Source of the DNA: SYFT01 sp964471115
GTDB lineage: Bacteria; Acidobacteriota; Vicinamibacteria; Vicinamibacterales; SCN-69-37
Reading direction: 5' to 3'
DNA length: 64,000 nucleotides
Assembly: GCA_964471115.1 (NCBI GenBank)
Contig: CAYYFE010000007.1
Location: forward strand, 1 to 64,000
Both the position numbers and the translations under genes were made by a program. This document shows positions 15,704 to 23,838 of this stretch, piece after piece (position 1 is the first letter of the stretch; each line of letters opens with the position of its first letter). Below the pieces are notes generated by a model. That model saw nothing but the letters and a program-made list of their open reading frames with translations, searched no databases and was not told the origin of the DNA.

Positions 15704-16168
15704 GCGCTTCCCCACCGTCCCCGGGTCCCCCGTCTTGTGATCCGCGATCTGGAAGCGCAGAAATTCGTGGACCGCCTTGAGCGCCGCGGGATCGGTCGTG
15801 AGGATGTCGACCCGTCCGCCGGCAGGCGTCTCGACATACGTCCACGCGATCTTCGCCTTCAGAGCGGCCATCGCGTCTGTGCCGGGCACCTTGGTCGCAT
15901 GAACGAGCATCGGCGCCTCGAAGTCGCCCTGCGCGAACTTGATGGCGATGTGCGGCAGGTGGGATCGGATGGCGTCGCGGTTCTTCACGTCGGCGGCATC
16001 CTTCACCGACACGTCAATCGCGCCGCCGTCTTCGAACAGCAGGAAGTGATGCGTCGTCTTGTCCTGATCGAAGCCCATGACCTGCGCGCCGCGGTGGTTC
16101 ATCTGGGCGTGCGTCTGGGCCTGCGGCGCGGCGAGGAGTGTGGTGAACAGTACCAGTGCGATCATCAT
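15698..16168 (-). CDS. Small secreted protein of unknown function
   Basis: A 156-aa protein with a signal peptide (MMIALVLFTTLLAAPQAQTHAQ). The mature part begins MNHRGAQVMGFDQDKTTHHFLLFEDGG, has several His residues, and continues with DVSVKDAADVKNRDAIRSHL and a Thr/Val/Asp-rich C-terminus. I do not recognise a named family. The last codons (GKRK) run directly into the decamer array, which supplies TAG. A merR gene diverges 161 bases away and could regulate it. Confidence 0.72.
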   Translation of the reverse strand: MMIALVLFTTLLAAPQAQTHAQMNHRGAQVMGFDQDKTTHHFLLFEDGGAIDVSVKDAADVKNRDAIRSHLPHIAIKFAQGDFEAPMLVHATKVPGTDAMAALKAKIAWTYVETPAGGRVDILTTDPAALKAVHEFLRFQIADHKTGDPGTVGKRK

Positions 16169-16213
16169 GCCTCTACCCTACAGCCTGGAACCGTTCCAGG
16201 GTCAAGCACCCTC

Positions 16214-16313
16214 AATAGGTGGCGAGGTGGCGAGGTGGCGAGATGGCGAGGTGCACGTAGCGCGGCCGGCTCTGGCGGCCGCGGCCGCTTGGCGAGATGG
16301 CGAGGTGGCGAGT
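16214..16313 (+). repeat. 8-bp tandem array C1, split by a hairpin element
   Basis: Octamers GGTGGCGA (variants GATGGCGA) at 16216-16252 and 16290-16312. Between them is copy 2 of the CGTAGCGCGGCCGG hairpin (16256-16288, stem CGCGGCCG with CGGCCGCG). G-rich on the plus strand, it lies upstream of merR. The same octamer occurs at 40063-40097. It fills most of the intergenic space between the divergent genes. Confidence 0.85.
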
Positions 16314-16329
16314 GTGATGGAGGGGGACA

Positions 16330-16782
16330 ATGACGACAGGTGAAGTGGCGGCCAAGACTGGGGTCAGCACCGACACGGTTCGGCATTATGAACGGTTGGG
16401 GCTGCTGCCGGCGGCCGAGCGCCGGTCGAATGGCTACCGCCAGTACTCGCCGGCCGCGCTCCGCCGTGTTCAGCTCATTCGCAGCGCGCTCGAGTTTGGC
16501 TTCTCACTGAAGCAGCTGCGGAGCTACTTTCAGGCCCGGGCGCAGGGCGCGCCTCCGTGCGCCCAGGTGCGCGCCGAGGCGCAGCGCCTGCTGACCGACA
16601 TGGATGCGCAGTTGGCCCGCCTGCGGGCGGCACGACGCGCCATGGCGCGCACACTGGCCGACTGGGACAGCCGCCTGGCCGCCACCCCCGCCGGCCAGCC
16701 GGCCGGCCTGCTCGACCACCTCACGCCACCCGCAACCCGGCGCCACAGCGCACGCCGACCACCCGCCCGCTCGAAGCGCTAG
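16330..16782 (+). CDS. MerR-family regulator
   Basis: A 150-aa protein: MTTGEVAAKTGVSTDTVRHYERLGLLP is the MerR HTH, followed by the wing (RSNGYRQYSPAALRRVQLIRSALEFGFSL), then a dimerisation coiled coil (about 85-118). There is only a single Cys (PPCAQ), so the metal-binding pair of mercury or copper types is lacking, and the C-terminus is a basic, low-complexity tail. Its TAG (16780-16782) abuts decamer array A4. The candidate target is the divergent secreted-protein gene. Confidence 0.9.
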   Translation: MTTGEVAAKTGVSTDTVRHYERLGLLPAAERRSNGYRQYSPAALRRVQLIRSALEFGFSLKQLRSYFQARAQGAPPCAQVRAEAQRLLTDMDAQLARLRAARRAMARTLADWDSRLAATPAGQPAGLLDHLTPPATRRHSARRPPARSKR

Positions 16783-16831
16783 CCGCTACTCGCCGCCACT
16801 CGCCGCCACTTGCCGCCACTCGCCGCTACTT
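16782..16831 (-). repeat. 10-bp tandem repeat array A4 between merR and tolC
   Basis: Five decamers occupying the whole space between the convergent merR and tolC-type genes. The tolC stop TAG (16826-16828) lies in the first unit (TTC-AAG-TAG-CGGC), and merR ends exactly at the other edge. G-rich on the minus strand. Confidence 0.92.
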
Positions 16832-18103
16832 GAACCTTCCCAGCGCCACCAGCAGGTCAAGCCGCGCGCGGCGAAGGTTGTCCTCCGCAATCACGGCCGC
16901 TGACTCGGCGTCGCGCGCCTGACGCTGGGCGTCGATGACTTCGAGGTTCGTCGTGGCGCCCAGTTCGAACGCGCCCGTGGTGATCTGCAGCACCTCAACC
17001 GCCTGCGCGGCGGCCGCGCGGGCGGCGGCAAGCGCGCGCGTGTAACTGTCGACGGCCGCGCGAGCCAGCCGGATGTCGGCGCGCACCTGGATCTCGATGG
17101 TCTCGATCGTCAGTTGCGCCTGCGTCACGGCCAGCGACCGCGACTGCTTCGCCGCCGTGCGCAGGCCGCCTTCGAAGATCGGCTGGGTCACCTGGAACGT
17201 GAGCCGCCACGACTTCGACCGCTGGAACGCGCCTGCGGGCGTGACGTACTGCGGCGTCAGCGACACCGTTCCGGTCGGCAGGATGTCGCGGATGCTGTCG
17301 TTGAACACCCGCTCGGCCGCCGCCTTCACCGCCCGGTTGAGCCGCAGGTCGGTGCGCGACTCGAGCGCGCCGGCCACCGCGGCATCACCAGCCGCGTCCG
17401 CCGGCAGGACAAACGCCGGCTCCTGGCCCACGTCGACCGGTCCGTCTTCCGCCAGCACGAGTCCCAGCGCTTCCTGTGCCCGCAGGAGCGCCAGCCGCGC
17501 GTTCTCGAGCCGCGCCTCGTCAGTGGACGTCGACTGCTCGGCCCGCAGTTCGTTGAGACGGCTGCCCAGCCCGCCCTCACGACGCTTGCGCGCGTAGTCC
17601 AGATGCGCACGTGAGGCCTCGAGCGCCCGCTGCGTCACTTCCACCTGCCGGCGCTGGGCAATCACGGCCAGATACGCCTGCGCCGCGGCCACTGCCACCT
17701 GTCGCTTGGTTTCCTCGATGGACAACTCGGCCACGCCGCGTTGATCGCGCGCTTGCGCCACCTGCGCCCAGCGGGCCGGCGCCAGAATCGGCATGCTGGC
17801 CGAGAGTCCGAAGGTCACCTGCGTCCGCGGCTGCGTCACCCGATCGTCGAAGCTGACTTCCGTATCCACGGTCGTGCTCGACACCGAGGCCGACACCACC
17901 GGCCGCGTCGCCGCGCGCGCCTGCTGCAGCAACACCTCGGCCCGGCCAATGGCGGTGGCCGCCTGCGCCACCGACCGGTTCGCGGCCACGGCACGTGCCA
18001 CGGCCTCGTCAAACTGCACGACCTTCGGCCCCTGCGCCGTTGTCGTCGCCGGCACGCCCAGCGTCACCACCAGGGCCGCGGCCCACACCAGTCGATTACG
18101 CAT
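16826..18103 (-). CDS. TolC-type outer-membrane efflux protein
   Basis: A 425-aa outer-membrane channel of a tripartite efflux system. The signal peptide is MRNRLVWAAALVVTLGVPATTTAQ, then two repeated helical/beta units typical of OEP proteins (FDEAVARAVAANRSV; RTDLRLNRAVKAAAERVF). Start is placed at ATG 18103, where the signal peptide begins; a longer frame to 18169 would add an Arg-rich stretch. It overlaps the RND pump gene by 8 bases, the last gene of the operon. Confidence 0.92.
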   Translation of the reverse strand: MRNRLVWAAALVVTLGVPATTTAQGPKVVQFDEAVARAVAANRSVAQAATAIGRAEVLLQQARAATRPVVSASVSSTTVDTEVSFDDRVTQPRTQVTFGLSASMPILAPARWAQVAQARDQRGVAELSIEETKRQVAVAAAQAYLAVIAQRRQVEVTQRALEASRAHLDYARKRREGGLGSRLNELRAEQSTSTDEARLENARLALLRAQEALGLVLAEDGPVDVGQEPAFVLPADAAGDAAVAGALESRTDLRLNRAVKAAAERVFNDSIRDILPTGTVSLTPQYVTPAGAFQRSKSWRLTFQVTQPIFEGGLRTAAKQSRSLAVTQAQLTIETIEIQVRADIRLARAAVDSYTRALAAARAAAAQAVEVLQITTGAFELGATTNLEVIDAQRQARDAESAAVIAEDNLRRARLDLLVALGRFK

Positions 18104-21100
18104 GGGCGCCTCCCTCCGACTCTTCCTCGCGCCGAGGCTTGCCGGGCGCCAGCGTGCGAATGACGACATACAGCACCGGGATGAAGACCACCGACAGGAA
18201 CGTGGAGGCCACCATGCCGCCGGCCACCGCCGTGCCCACCGAGTTGCGCGCGCCCGAGCCCGCGCCGGTCGCCAGCGCCAACGGCAACACGCCCAGGATG
18301 AACGTCAGCGACGTCATCAGAATCGGCCGGAGGCGGATGCGCGCGGCTTCCACGGCCGCATCCACGATCGAGTGCCCCTGCTCACGCAGTTGTTCCGCGA
18401 ATTCCACAATCAGGATGGAGTTCTTGGCGGCCAGGCCAATCAGCATGACCAGCCCCACCTGACAGAACACGTCGTTGGCGAACCCACGCAGCATCTGCGC
18501 CGACAACGCGCCGAACACGGCCAGCGGCACGGCCAGCAGAATGATGAACGGCAGCACCCAGCTTTCGTACTGCGCGGCCAGCACCAGGTACACCAGCAGC
18601 AGGCTGAGGCCGAAGATGAACATGGCCTGCGACCCGGCCTTGATCTCTTCGAGCGACTGCGCGGCCCAGGCGAAGTCGTACCCGGGCGGCAGCACCTCTT
18701 CGGAGATCTCCTCCATCGCGGCCAGCGCCTGGCCCGACGACACCCCTGGCGCCGCCGACCCGGTGATTTCCGTCGACCGGAACAGGTTGAAGTGGCTGAT
18801 GACCGCCGGCGCCGTCGTCTCACGAATCGACACGACGGTGTCGAGCGGCACCATCTGCCCGCTGGTCGTCCGGGCGTAGTACCGCCGCAGGTGGTCCGGC
18901 GACGCGCGCCAGGCCTGGTCGGCCTGCACGTACACGCGGTACGCGCGGTTGTTGAAGTCGAAGTCGTTGACGTAACTCGACCCCAGCAGCACCTGCAACG
19001 CCTCGTTCACTTCACGCAGCGGCAGCCCGAGCGCCCGCGCGCGATCCCGGTCGACCTCGACGATGAACTGCGGATCGTTGGCGGTGAAACTCGAGAACAG
19101 GTTCGTGACCTTCCCCGACTGCATGCCGCGGCCAATCACCTGCTGCGCCAACGCGGCCAGTTCGCTGATGTCCCCGTTGGGGCGGTCGAGCAACTCGTAC
19201 TGAAACCCGCCGAAGGTCGACAGCCCCTGAATCGAAGGCGGCGCCACGGGAATCACGAGCGCGCCGGGAATGCCGAACAACTGCCCGCGCAGCCGGCCCA
19301 GCACCGCCTGCAGCGACTGCTCCGGACTGGTGCGCTGCTCGAAGGGCGCCAGCCGGGCGAACATCAGGCCCTGATTGGGCGCCGACCCGCTGAAGCTGAA
19401 GCCCGCCACCGAGAACACGGCCAGCACTTCCGGCGTGTTCTGGTAGATCGCTTCGGCCTTCTTCATGATCTCCGTCGTGTACGCCAGCGACGATCCGGCC
19501 GGCGCCTGCACGATGGTGATGAAGTAGCCTTCATCTTCTTCAGGTACGAACGCGCTCGGTACCGCGCGATAGACCCACCAGGTCGCGTACATCGACACGC
19601 CAAACAGCAGCAGGAACGCAAACTTCCAGCTCAGCGTGAACCGCACCGTCTGCACGTAGAACCGCGTGCCCCCGTCAATGATGCGGTTGACGAACGTGAA
19701 GAACCGCCCGTGTGTGTGCGTCTCCTTATCGAGCAGAAGCGCCGACAGCGCCGGCGTCAAGGTGACGGCGTTGAAGATCGACAACACCACGGCGAACGCG
19801 ATGGTCAGCGAAAACTGCTGATACATCCGGCCGGTCGTGCCCGGAAAGAACGCGACCGGCACGAACACCGCCACCAGCACGATGCCGATGACGATGACCG
19901 CCGAAAAGACCTCGCGCATGGCATCCACAGCCGCGCGGTACGCGCTCTTGCCGTACTCGCGCATGTGCCGCTCGATGTTCTCAATCACCACGATCGCATC
20001 GTCGACCACGGTGCCCGTGGCCAGGACGATGCCGAAGAGCGTGAGCGTGTTGATCGAGAAGTCGAAGAGTTTGATGAACGCAAACGTACCGACCAGCGAG
20101 ACCGGAATCGTCAGCGCCGGGATGATCGTGCTGCGCCAGTTCTGCAGGAACAGGAACAACACCAGCACGACCAGCACGATGGCTTCGGCCAGCGTCTTGA
20201 GCACTTCCTGGATCGACTCTTCGACGACCCCCACGTTGTCGAACGCGAGCCGCGCCTCGAGGCCGGGCGGGAAGTTGCGCTCGAGCCGCGCCATCGTTTC
20301 CTGCACGCCCTGGAACGTCTCGATGGCATTGGCGGTGGGCAGCAGCTGGATGCCCATGCCCGACGCCTCGTAGCCGCCGAAGCGGAGCACCGACGAATAA
20401 CTTTCGGCGCCCAGTTCCACGCGGCCGACGTCCCGCACGCGCACGAGCGCGCCGCCGGCGCCCGCGCGCACCACCACGTCCTCGAACTCGGAGGTTTCGA
20501 TGAGCCGTCCGGCCACGCGCACGCTGATCTGGTAGAGCTGATCGGGCGCGGCCGGCGCGTCGCCGATGGAACCGGCGGCCACCTGGACGTTCTGCTCGCG
20601 CAGCGCGTTGACCACGTCGCCGGCCGTCAGGCCGCGGCCCGCCAGTTTGTCGGGGTCGAGCCATAGGCGCATCGCGAACTTGCGTTCGCCGAAGATGATG
20701 ACGTTGCCCACGCCGGGCACACGCTTTACGGCATCGCGGACGTACCGGTCCAGGTAGTTGCTGATGAACAGCGAGTCGTACCGGTTGTCGCTCGAAAAGA
20801 ACCCGTAGGCGCCGAGGAAACCCGCGGAGTTCTTCGTCACCGAGATGCCGTTGGTGCGCACCTCGGCCGGCATGCGGCCCAGCGCCTGGTTCACACGGTT
20901 CTGCACGTCGACCGCGGCCAGATCAGGGTCGCGGCCGATCTCAAAGACCACGTTGATCGACGCGAAGCCGGTGTTCGTGCTCGACGAGGTCATGTACAAC
21001 ATGCCCTCGACGCCGTTGATGACCTGCTCGAGCGGTGTCGTGACCGCGCTTTCCACCGCCTGCGCGTTGGCGCCGGTATAGAACGCGGACACGGCCACCG

Positions 21101-21227
21101 ACGGCGGCGTGAGTTCGGGATACCGGGCAATCGGCAGGGTGGGAATGGCCACCGCGCCGGCCAGCATGATGATCAGCGAGCAGACCGTCGCGAGGATCGG
21201 TCTGCGGATGAAGAGCTGACTGAACAC
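18096..21227 (-). CDS. RND efflux transporter, HAE1 family
   Basis: A 1043-aa inner-membrane proton antiporter that exports hydrophobic compounds. It shows the 12-TM RND plan with large periplasmic loops after TM1 and TM7. Key motifs: the N-terminal FIRRPILATVCSLIIMLAG, the proton-relay pair in TM4 (GTVVDDAIVVIEN), and LAAKNSILIVEFAEQLREQG. The length is normal for AcrB/MexB relatives. The start is GTG 21227, overlapping the adaptor stop (TAG-TG). Specificity is unknown, and no regulator is adjacent. Confidence 0.95.
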   Translation of the reverse strand: MFSQLFIRRPILATVCSLIIMLAGAVAIPTLPIARYPELTPPSVAVSAFYTGANAQAVESAVTTPLEQVINGVEGMLYMTSSSTNTGFASINVVFEIGRDPDLAAVDVQNRVNQALGRMPAEVRTNGISVTKNSAGFLGAYGFFSSDNRYDSLFISNYLDRYVRDAVKRVPGVGNVIIFGERKFAMRLWLDPDKLAGRGLTAGDVVNALREQNVQVAAGSIGDAPAAPDQLYQISVRVAGRLIETSEFEDVVVRAGAGGALVRVRDVGRVELGAESYSSVLRFGGYEASGMGIQLLPTANAIETFQGVQETMARLERNFPPGLEARLAFDNVGVVEESIQEVLKTLAEAIVLVVLVLFLFLQNWRSTIIPALTIPVSLVGTFAFIKLFDFSINTLTLFGIVLATGTVVDDAIVVIENIERHMREYGKSAYRAAVDAMREVFSAVIVIGIVLVAVFVPVAFFPGTTGRMYQQFSLTIAFAVVLSIFNAVTLTPALSALLLDKETHTHGRFFTFVNRIIDGGTRFYVQTVRFTLSWKFAFLLLFGVSMYATWWVYRAVPSAFVPEEDEGYFITIVQAPAGSSLAYTTEIMKKAEAIYQNTPEVLAVFSVAGFSFSGSAPNQGLMFARLAPFEQRTSPEQSLQAVLGRLRGQLFGIPGALVIPVAPPSIQGLSTFGGFQYELLDRPNGDISELAALAQQVIGRGMQSGKVTNLFSSFTANDPQFIVEVDRDRARALGLPLREVNEALQVLLGSSYVNDFDFNNRAYRVYVQADQAWRASPDHLRRYYARTTSGQMVPLDTVVSIRETTAPAVISHFNLFRSTEITGSAAPGVSSGQALAAMEEISEEVLPPGYDFAWAAQSLEEIKAGSQAMFIFGLSLLLVYLVLAAQYESWVLPFIILLAVPLAVFGALSAQMLRGFANDVFCQVGLVMLIGLAAKNSILIVEFAEQLREQGHSIVDAAVEAARIRLRPILMTSLTFILGVLPLALATGAGSGARNSVGTAVAGGMVASTFLSVVFIPVLYVVIRTLAPGKPRREEESEGGAHA

Positions 21228-22393
21228 TAGCGGCCTCCCGCCGGTGCGGGCGCGGCCGGCGGCGCGGCCATCACCGGCGCGCCGTCCCCGATCTTCTGGA
21301 TGCCGCCGACGATCAACTGTTCGCCGGCCGTCAGTCCCTCCTTCACCACGTACTCGTTGCCGACCACCGCCCCCAGCGTGACCGGCCGCATGCGCGCCAC
21401 CAGGCCGCCGCCCTCACCCGGCTGCGCGACGTACACGAAGAACTGCCCGCCCACCCGTGTGACGGCGACCAGCGGAATCTTCACCCCCGGCGCTTCAGAC
21501 CACACCACCCGCGCGCGGATGAACTGGTCGGCGCGGAAGCGCGCGGCGCTGGCGCCCAGGGTGGCCTTGGCGAGCACGGTCTGCGTGTCGTCGACGCTCG
21601 ACGCCACGAAATACAGGCGCTCGGTCGCCACCACGGAGCCGTCGTCGCCCATCAGCTGCACGGGCAGTCCCGCGCGCAGGCGCGGCGCATCCTGCACCGG
21701 CACGTTGATGTAGGCCTCGAGGCCCGCGTTGTCGTCGATGGTCGTCAACGGCGTCGCGCGCGTGACGCGATCGCCCACACGCACCGGCACGTCGCCCACC
21801 ACGCCGGCCACCGGCGAGGTCACGCGGTAGTACGCCAGTTCGAGGCGCGCCTGCCGGATCTGCTCGTCGAGCGCCTTGAGCTGGGCCTCGGCCGCCTTGA
21901 GCGAGGCTTCGGCGCGTTCCTGCTCCTGCTGACTCACCGCGCCGATCTCCAAGAGCGACCGCGTGCGCGCGGCCTGCTGGCGCGCAAACGCGGCGTCGGC
22001 CTCACGCGCGGCACGCGTGGACTCGAGCGCCGCGATGGCGGCCTGCTGGGGCGCGTTGTCGATCTCGGCAATCACGGTGCCGGCCGACACGCGGTCGCCC
22101 GACTTGACGGCCAGCCGGGTCAGAAACCCTTCCGCCTGTGGCTGAATGGTGCTCGACCGTCGCGACTTCACCGTGCCGACGTATTCGGAGAACTCCGCGA
22201 TGGGTGTGGGCGCGAGGGTCACCATCTCGACGGGCATGCCCATCGGCGCCCCCCCACGACCGCCCGCCGGAGCGCCCCCGGGCGCCCCCTCCTGCGCGCC
22301 GCCGCACGCGGCGGCGGCGAGTGTGATCACAACCGCCGGCATCCACCGGCGTCTAACGGGTCCAGATGATGTTGCTGAGATGAATGACTGCAT
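21227..22393 (-). CDS. RND periplasmic adaptor (membrane fusion) lipoprotein
   Basis: A 388-aa adaptor of the tripartite pump. Lipobox TLAAAAC marks lipid attachment, followed by a Gly/Pro linker, the barrel-sandwich (lipoyl-like) domain (VKSRRSSTIQPQAEGFLTRLAVKSGDRV), an alpha-hairpin (about 115-180), and beta-barrel and membrane-proximal domains. It is the first gene of the operon with the RND pump and TolC. It diverges from the protease gene at 22403, leaving only about 9 bases between starts. Confidence 0.93.
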   Translation of the reverse strand: MQSFISATSSGPVRRRWMPAVVITLAAAACGGAQEGAPGGAPAGGRGGAPMGMPVEMVTLAPTPIAEFSEYVGTVKSRRSSTIQPQAEGFLTRLAVKSGDRVSAGTVIAEIDNAPQQAAIAALESTRAAREADAAFARQQAARTRSLLEIGAVSQQEQERAEASLKAAEAQLKALDEQIRQARLELAYYRVTSPVAGVVGDVPVRVGDRVTRATPLTTIDDNAGLEAYINVPVQDAPRLRAGLPVQLMGDDGSVVATERLYFVASSVDDTQTVLAKATLGASAARFRADQFIRARVVWSEAPGVKIPLVAVTRVGGQFFVYVAQPGEGGGLVARMRPVTLGAVVGNEYVVKEGLTAGEQLIVGGIQKIGDGAPVMAAPPAAPAPAGGR

Positions 22394-22402
22394 GGAGAAT
22401 CC

Positions 22403-23317
22403 GTGAACCGCTTAGTCTATCCTGATCGCGTGACCGTCCGACGACCTGTAACACGCGTGCAAGTGGCACTTGCCACTCTCTGGGCCGGCCTCGTTCTGCA
22501 CTCGAGTCCGGCGGCCGCGCAGGCGGTGGTCGAGCCGGTCTCTTTGATGACCACGCCGGTCTATCTGTTTCAGGGCAGCCGGCAGATCTCTCAAGGCACG
22601 GGATTCTTCTTTGGTATTCCCAATGCCTCGAACGTCATCGACACGGTCTTCCTCGTCACCAACTACCACGTCGTCACAGGGCACTCGCCCAATACCTCCC
22701 AGCCGCCCAAGGGCGATCGCGTCATCTTCTACCTGCACACCGACAAGACCGACCCGTCCCAGGTGAAGCAGGTGGCGCTGCCCCTGTACACACTGGCCGG
22801 GTCACCGTTGTGGGTCCAAAGCGAGGAGCATCCGGACGCCGACGTCGTGCTCGTCCCGATGCCTCCGGAGACGTATGCGGGCATCGAGATGTTCGTCTTC
22901 GTGGATGAACACACCCGCGGCAAGATCACGATCCGGCCGACCTCCCCGGCCACACTCCTGGGGTATCCCTACGGCTTCTCCGACACGGTCAACCGGCTGC
23001 CGGTCTGGAAAACGGGCCATATCGCCAGCGAGCCGGCGGTGGATTTTCAGGGCAAGCCGTCGTTCCTGGTCGACGTCTCGGCGTTCCCCGGCATGTCCGG
23101 GTCGCCCGTCCTCGCCGTCGCCAATGGCGTCTATGAAGACGACCGCGGCGTCATCACCACGGGCCGCGGCGTCATTCGTCTGCTCGGGGTCTTTTCGGCC
23201 ATGCCGGTCATCCGGTCCGACGTGCCCGGACAGGCCGACACCTCCCTTCAACTGGGCATCGTCTGGAAGGCGAGCCTCATCGCGGACCTCGCCCGCGCCT
23301 TCCGCGAGCGGCGATGA
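22403..23317 (+). CDS. Secreted trypsin-like serine protease
   Basis: A 304-aa protein with a signal peptide ending near SSPAAAQA. The catalytic triad of a trypsin/DegP-like fold is visible: His in NYHVVTG, Asp in HPDADVVLV, Ser in PGMSGSPV. There is no PDZ domain. The gene overlaps the following sigma-factor gene by 4 bases (ATGA), so it is the first gene of a protease-sigma-kinase operon. It might act on an envelope or secreted target; a proteolytic step in signalling to the sigma factor is an inference only. Confidence 0.85.
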   Translation: MNRLVYPDRVTVRRPVTRVQVALATLWAGLVLHSSPAAAQAVVEPVSLMTTPVYLFQGSRQISQGTGFFFGIPNASNVIDTVFLVTNYHVVTGHSPNTSQPPKGDRVIFYLHTDKTDPSQVKQVALPLYTLAGSPLWVQSEEHPDADVVLVPMPPETYAGIEMFVFVDEHTRGKITIRPTSPATLLGYPYGFSDTVNRLPVWKTGHIASEPAVDFQGKPSFLVDVSAFPGMSGSPVLAVANGVYEDDRGVITTGRGVIRLLGVFSAMPVIRSDVPGQADTSLQLGIVWKASLIADLARAFRERR

Positions 23318-23838
23318 GCGACGTCAACCCACTCGTCGACGAGGTGTACGCCGAACTGCGGCGGCTGGCGCAGGGGTACCTGCGCCGCGAGCGCGCGCGC
23401 AGTCTGCAGGCCACCGAGCTGGTCCATGACGCATACATGCGCCTGGCGCGCGAACCCCACCCCGTGTGGAAGGACCGCACGCACTTTCTCGCCATTGCGG
23501 CCATCTCGATGCGGCGCCTGCTGGTGGAACGCGCGCGCGCGCGGCACGCCGACAAACGCGGCGGCGATCAGGTGCGCGTCACCCTCGATACGCGCGTGGG
23601 CGGCGCGGCCGTCGACGCCAGGCCCGTCGACTTCGTGGCGCTCGACGAAGCGCTGGATCGACTCGCCCAACTCGATCCGCAACAGGCGCGGATTGTCGAG
23701 CTCCGGTTTTTCGGCGGCCTGACCGTGGAGGAAACCGCCGACGCGCTCGGCATCTCCCCGGCCACCGTCAAACGCGACTGGGCGGTGGCGCGTGCGTGGC
23801 TGCTGCGCGCGCTCGGGCCGGAGGCCCCACGGACATGA
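23314..23838 (+). CDS. ECF-type RNA polymerase sigma factor
   Basis: A 174-aa sigma factor of the ECF type often found with Ser/Thr kinases in Acidobacteriota and Planctomycetota. Region 2 (RLAQGYLRRERARSLQATELVHDAYMRLA) and region 4 (LTVEETADALGISPATVKRDWAVARAWL) are both present. There is no anti-sigma gene beside it; the kinase that overlaps its end (ATGA at 23835-23838) is the likely controller, probably by phosphorylation as shown for other kinase-linked ECF groups. Confidence 0.92.
   Translation: MSDVNPLVDEVYAELRRLAQGYLRRERARSLQATELVHDAYMRLAREPHPVWKDRTHFLAIAAISMRRLLVERARARHADKRGGDQVRVTLDTRVGGAAVDARPVDFVALDEALDRLAQLDPQQARIVELRFFGGLTVEETADALGISPATVKRDWAVARAWLLRALGPEAPRT

Noticed and set aside
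15522..15780. Open frames of repeating PPLAATRRHS-type residues across the decamer arrays (also at 14908-15200)
   Set aside because: The 10-bp repeat has no stop on one strand, so all three frames stay open and give a 10-residue peptide repeat. No start signal or non-repetitive domain is present.
17793..20666. A 957-aa open frame on the plus strand
   Set aside because: It is antisense to the tolC and RND genes, consists of His/Arg/Gln-rich sequence and follows the codon positions of the real genes. Typical GC-rich shadow.
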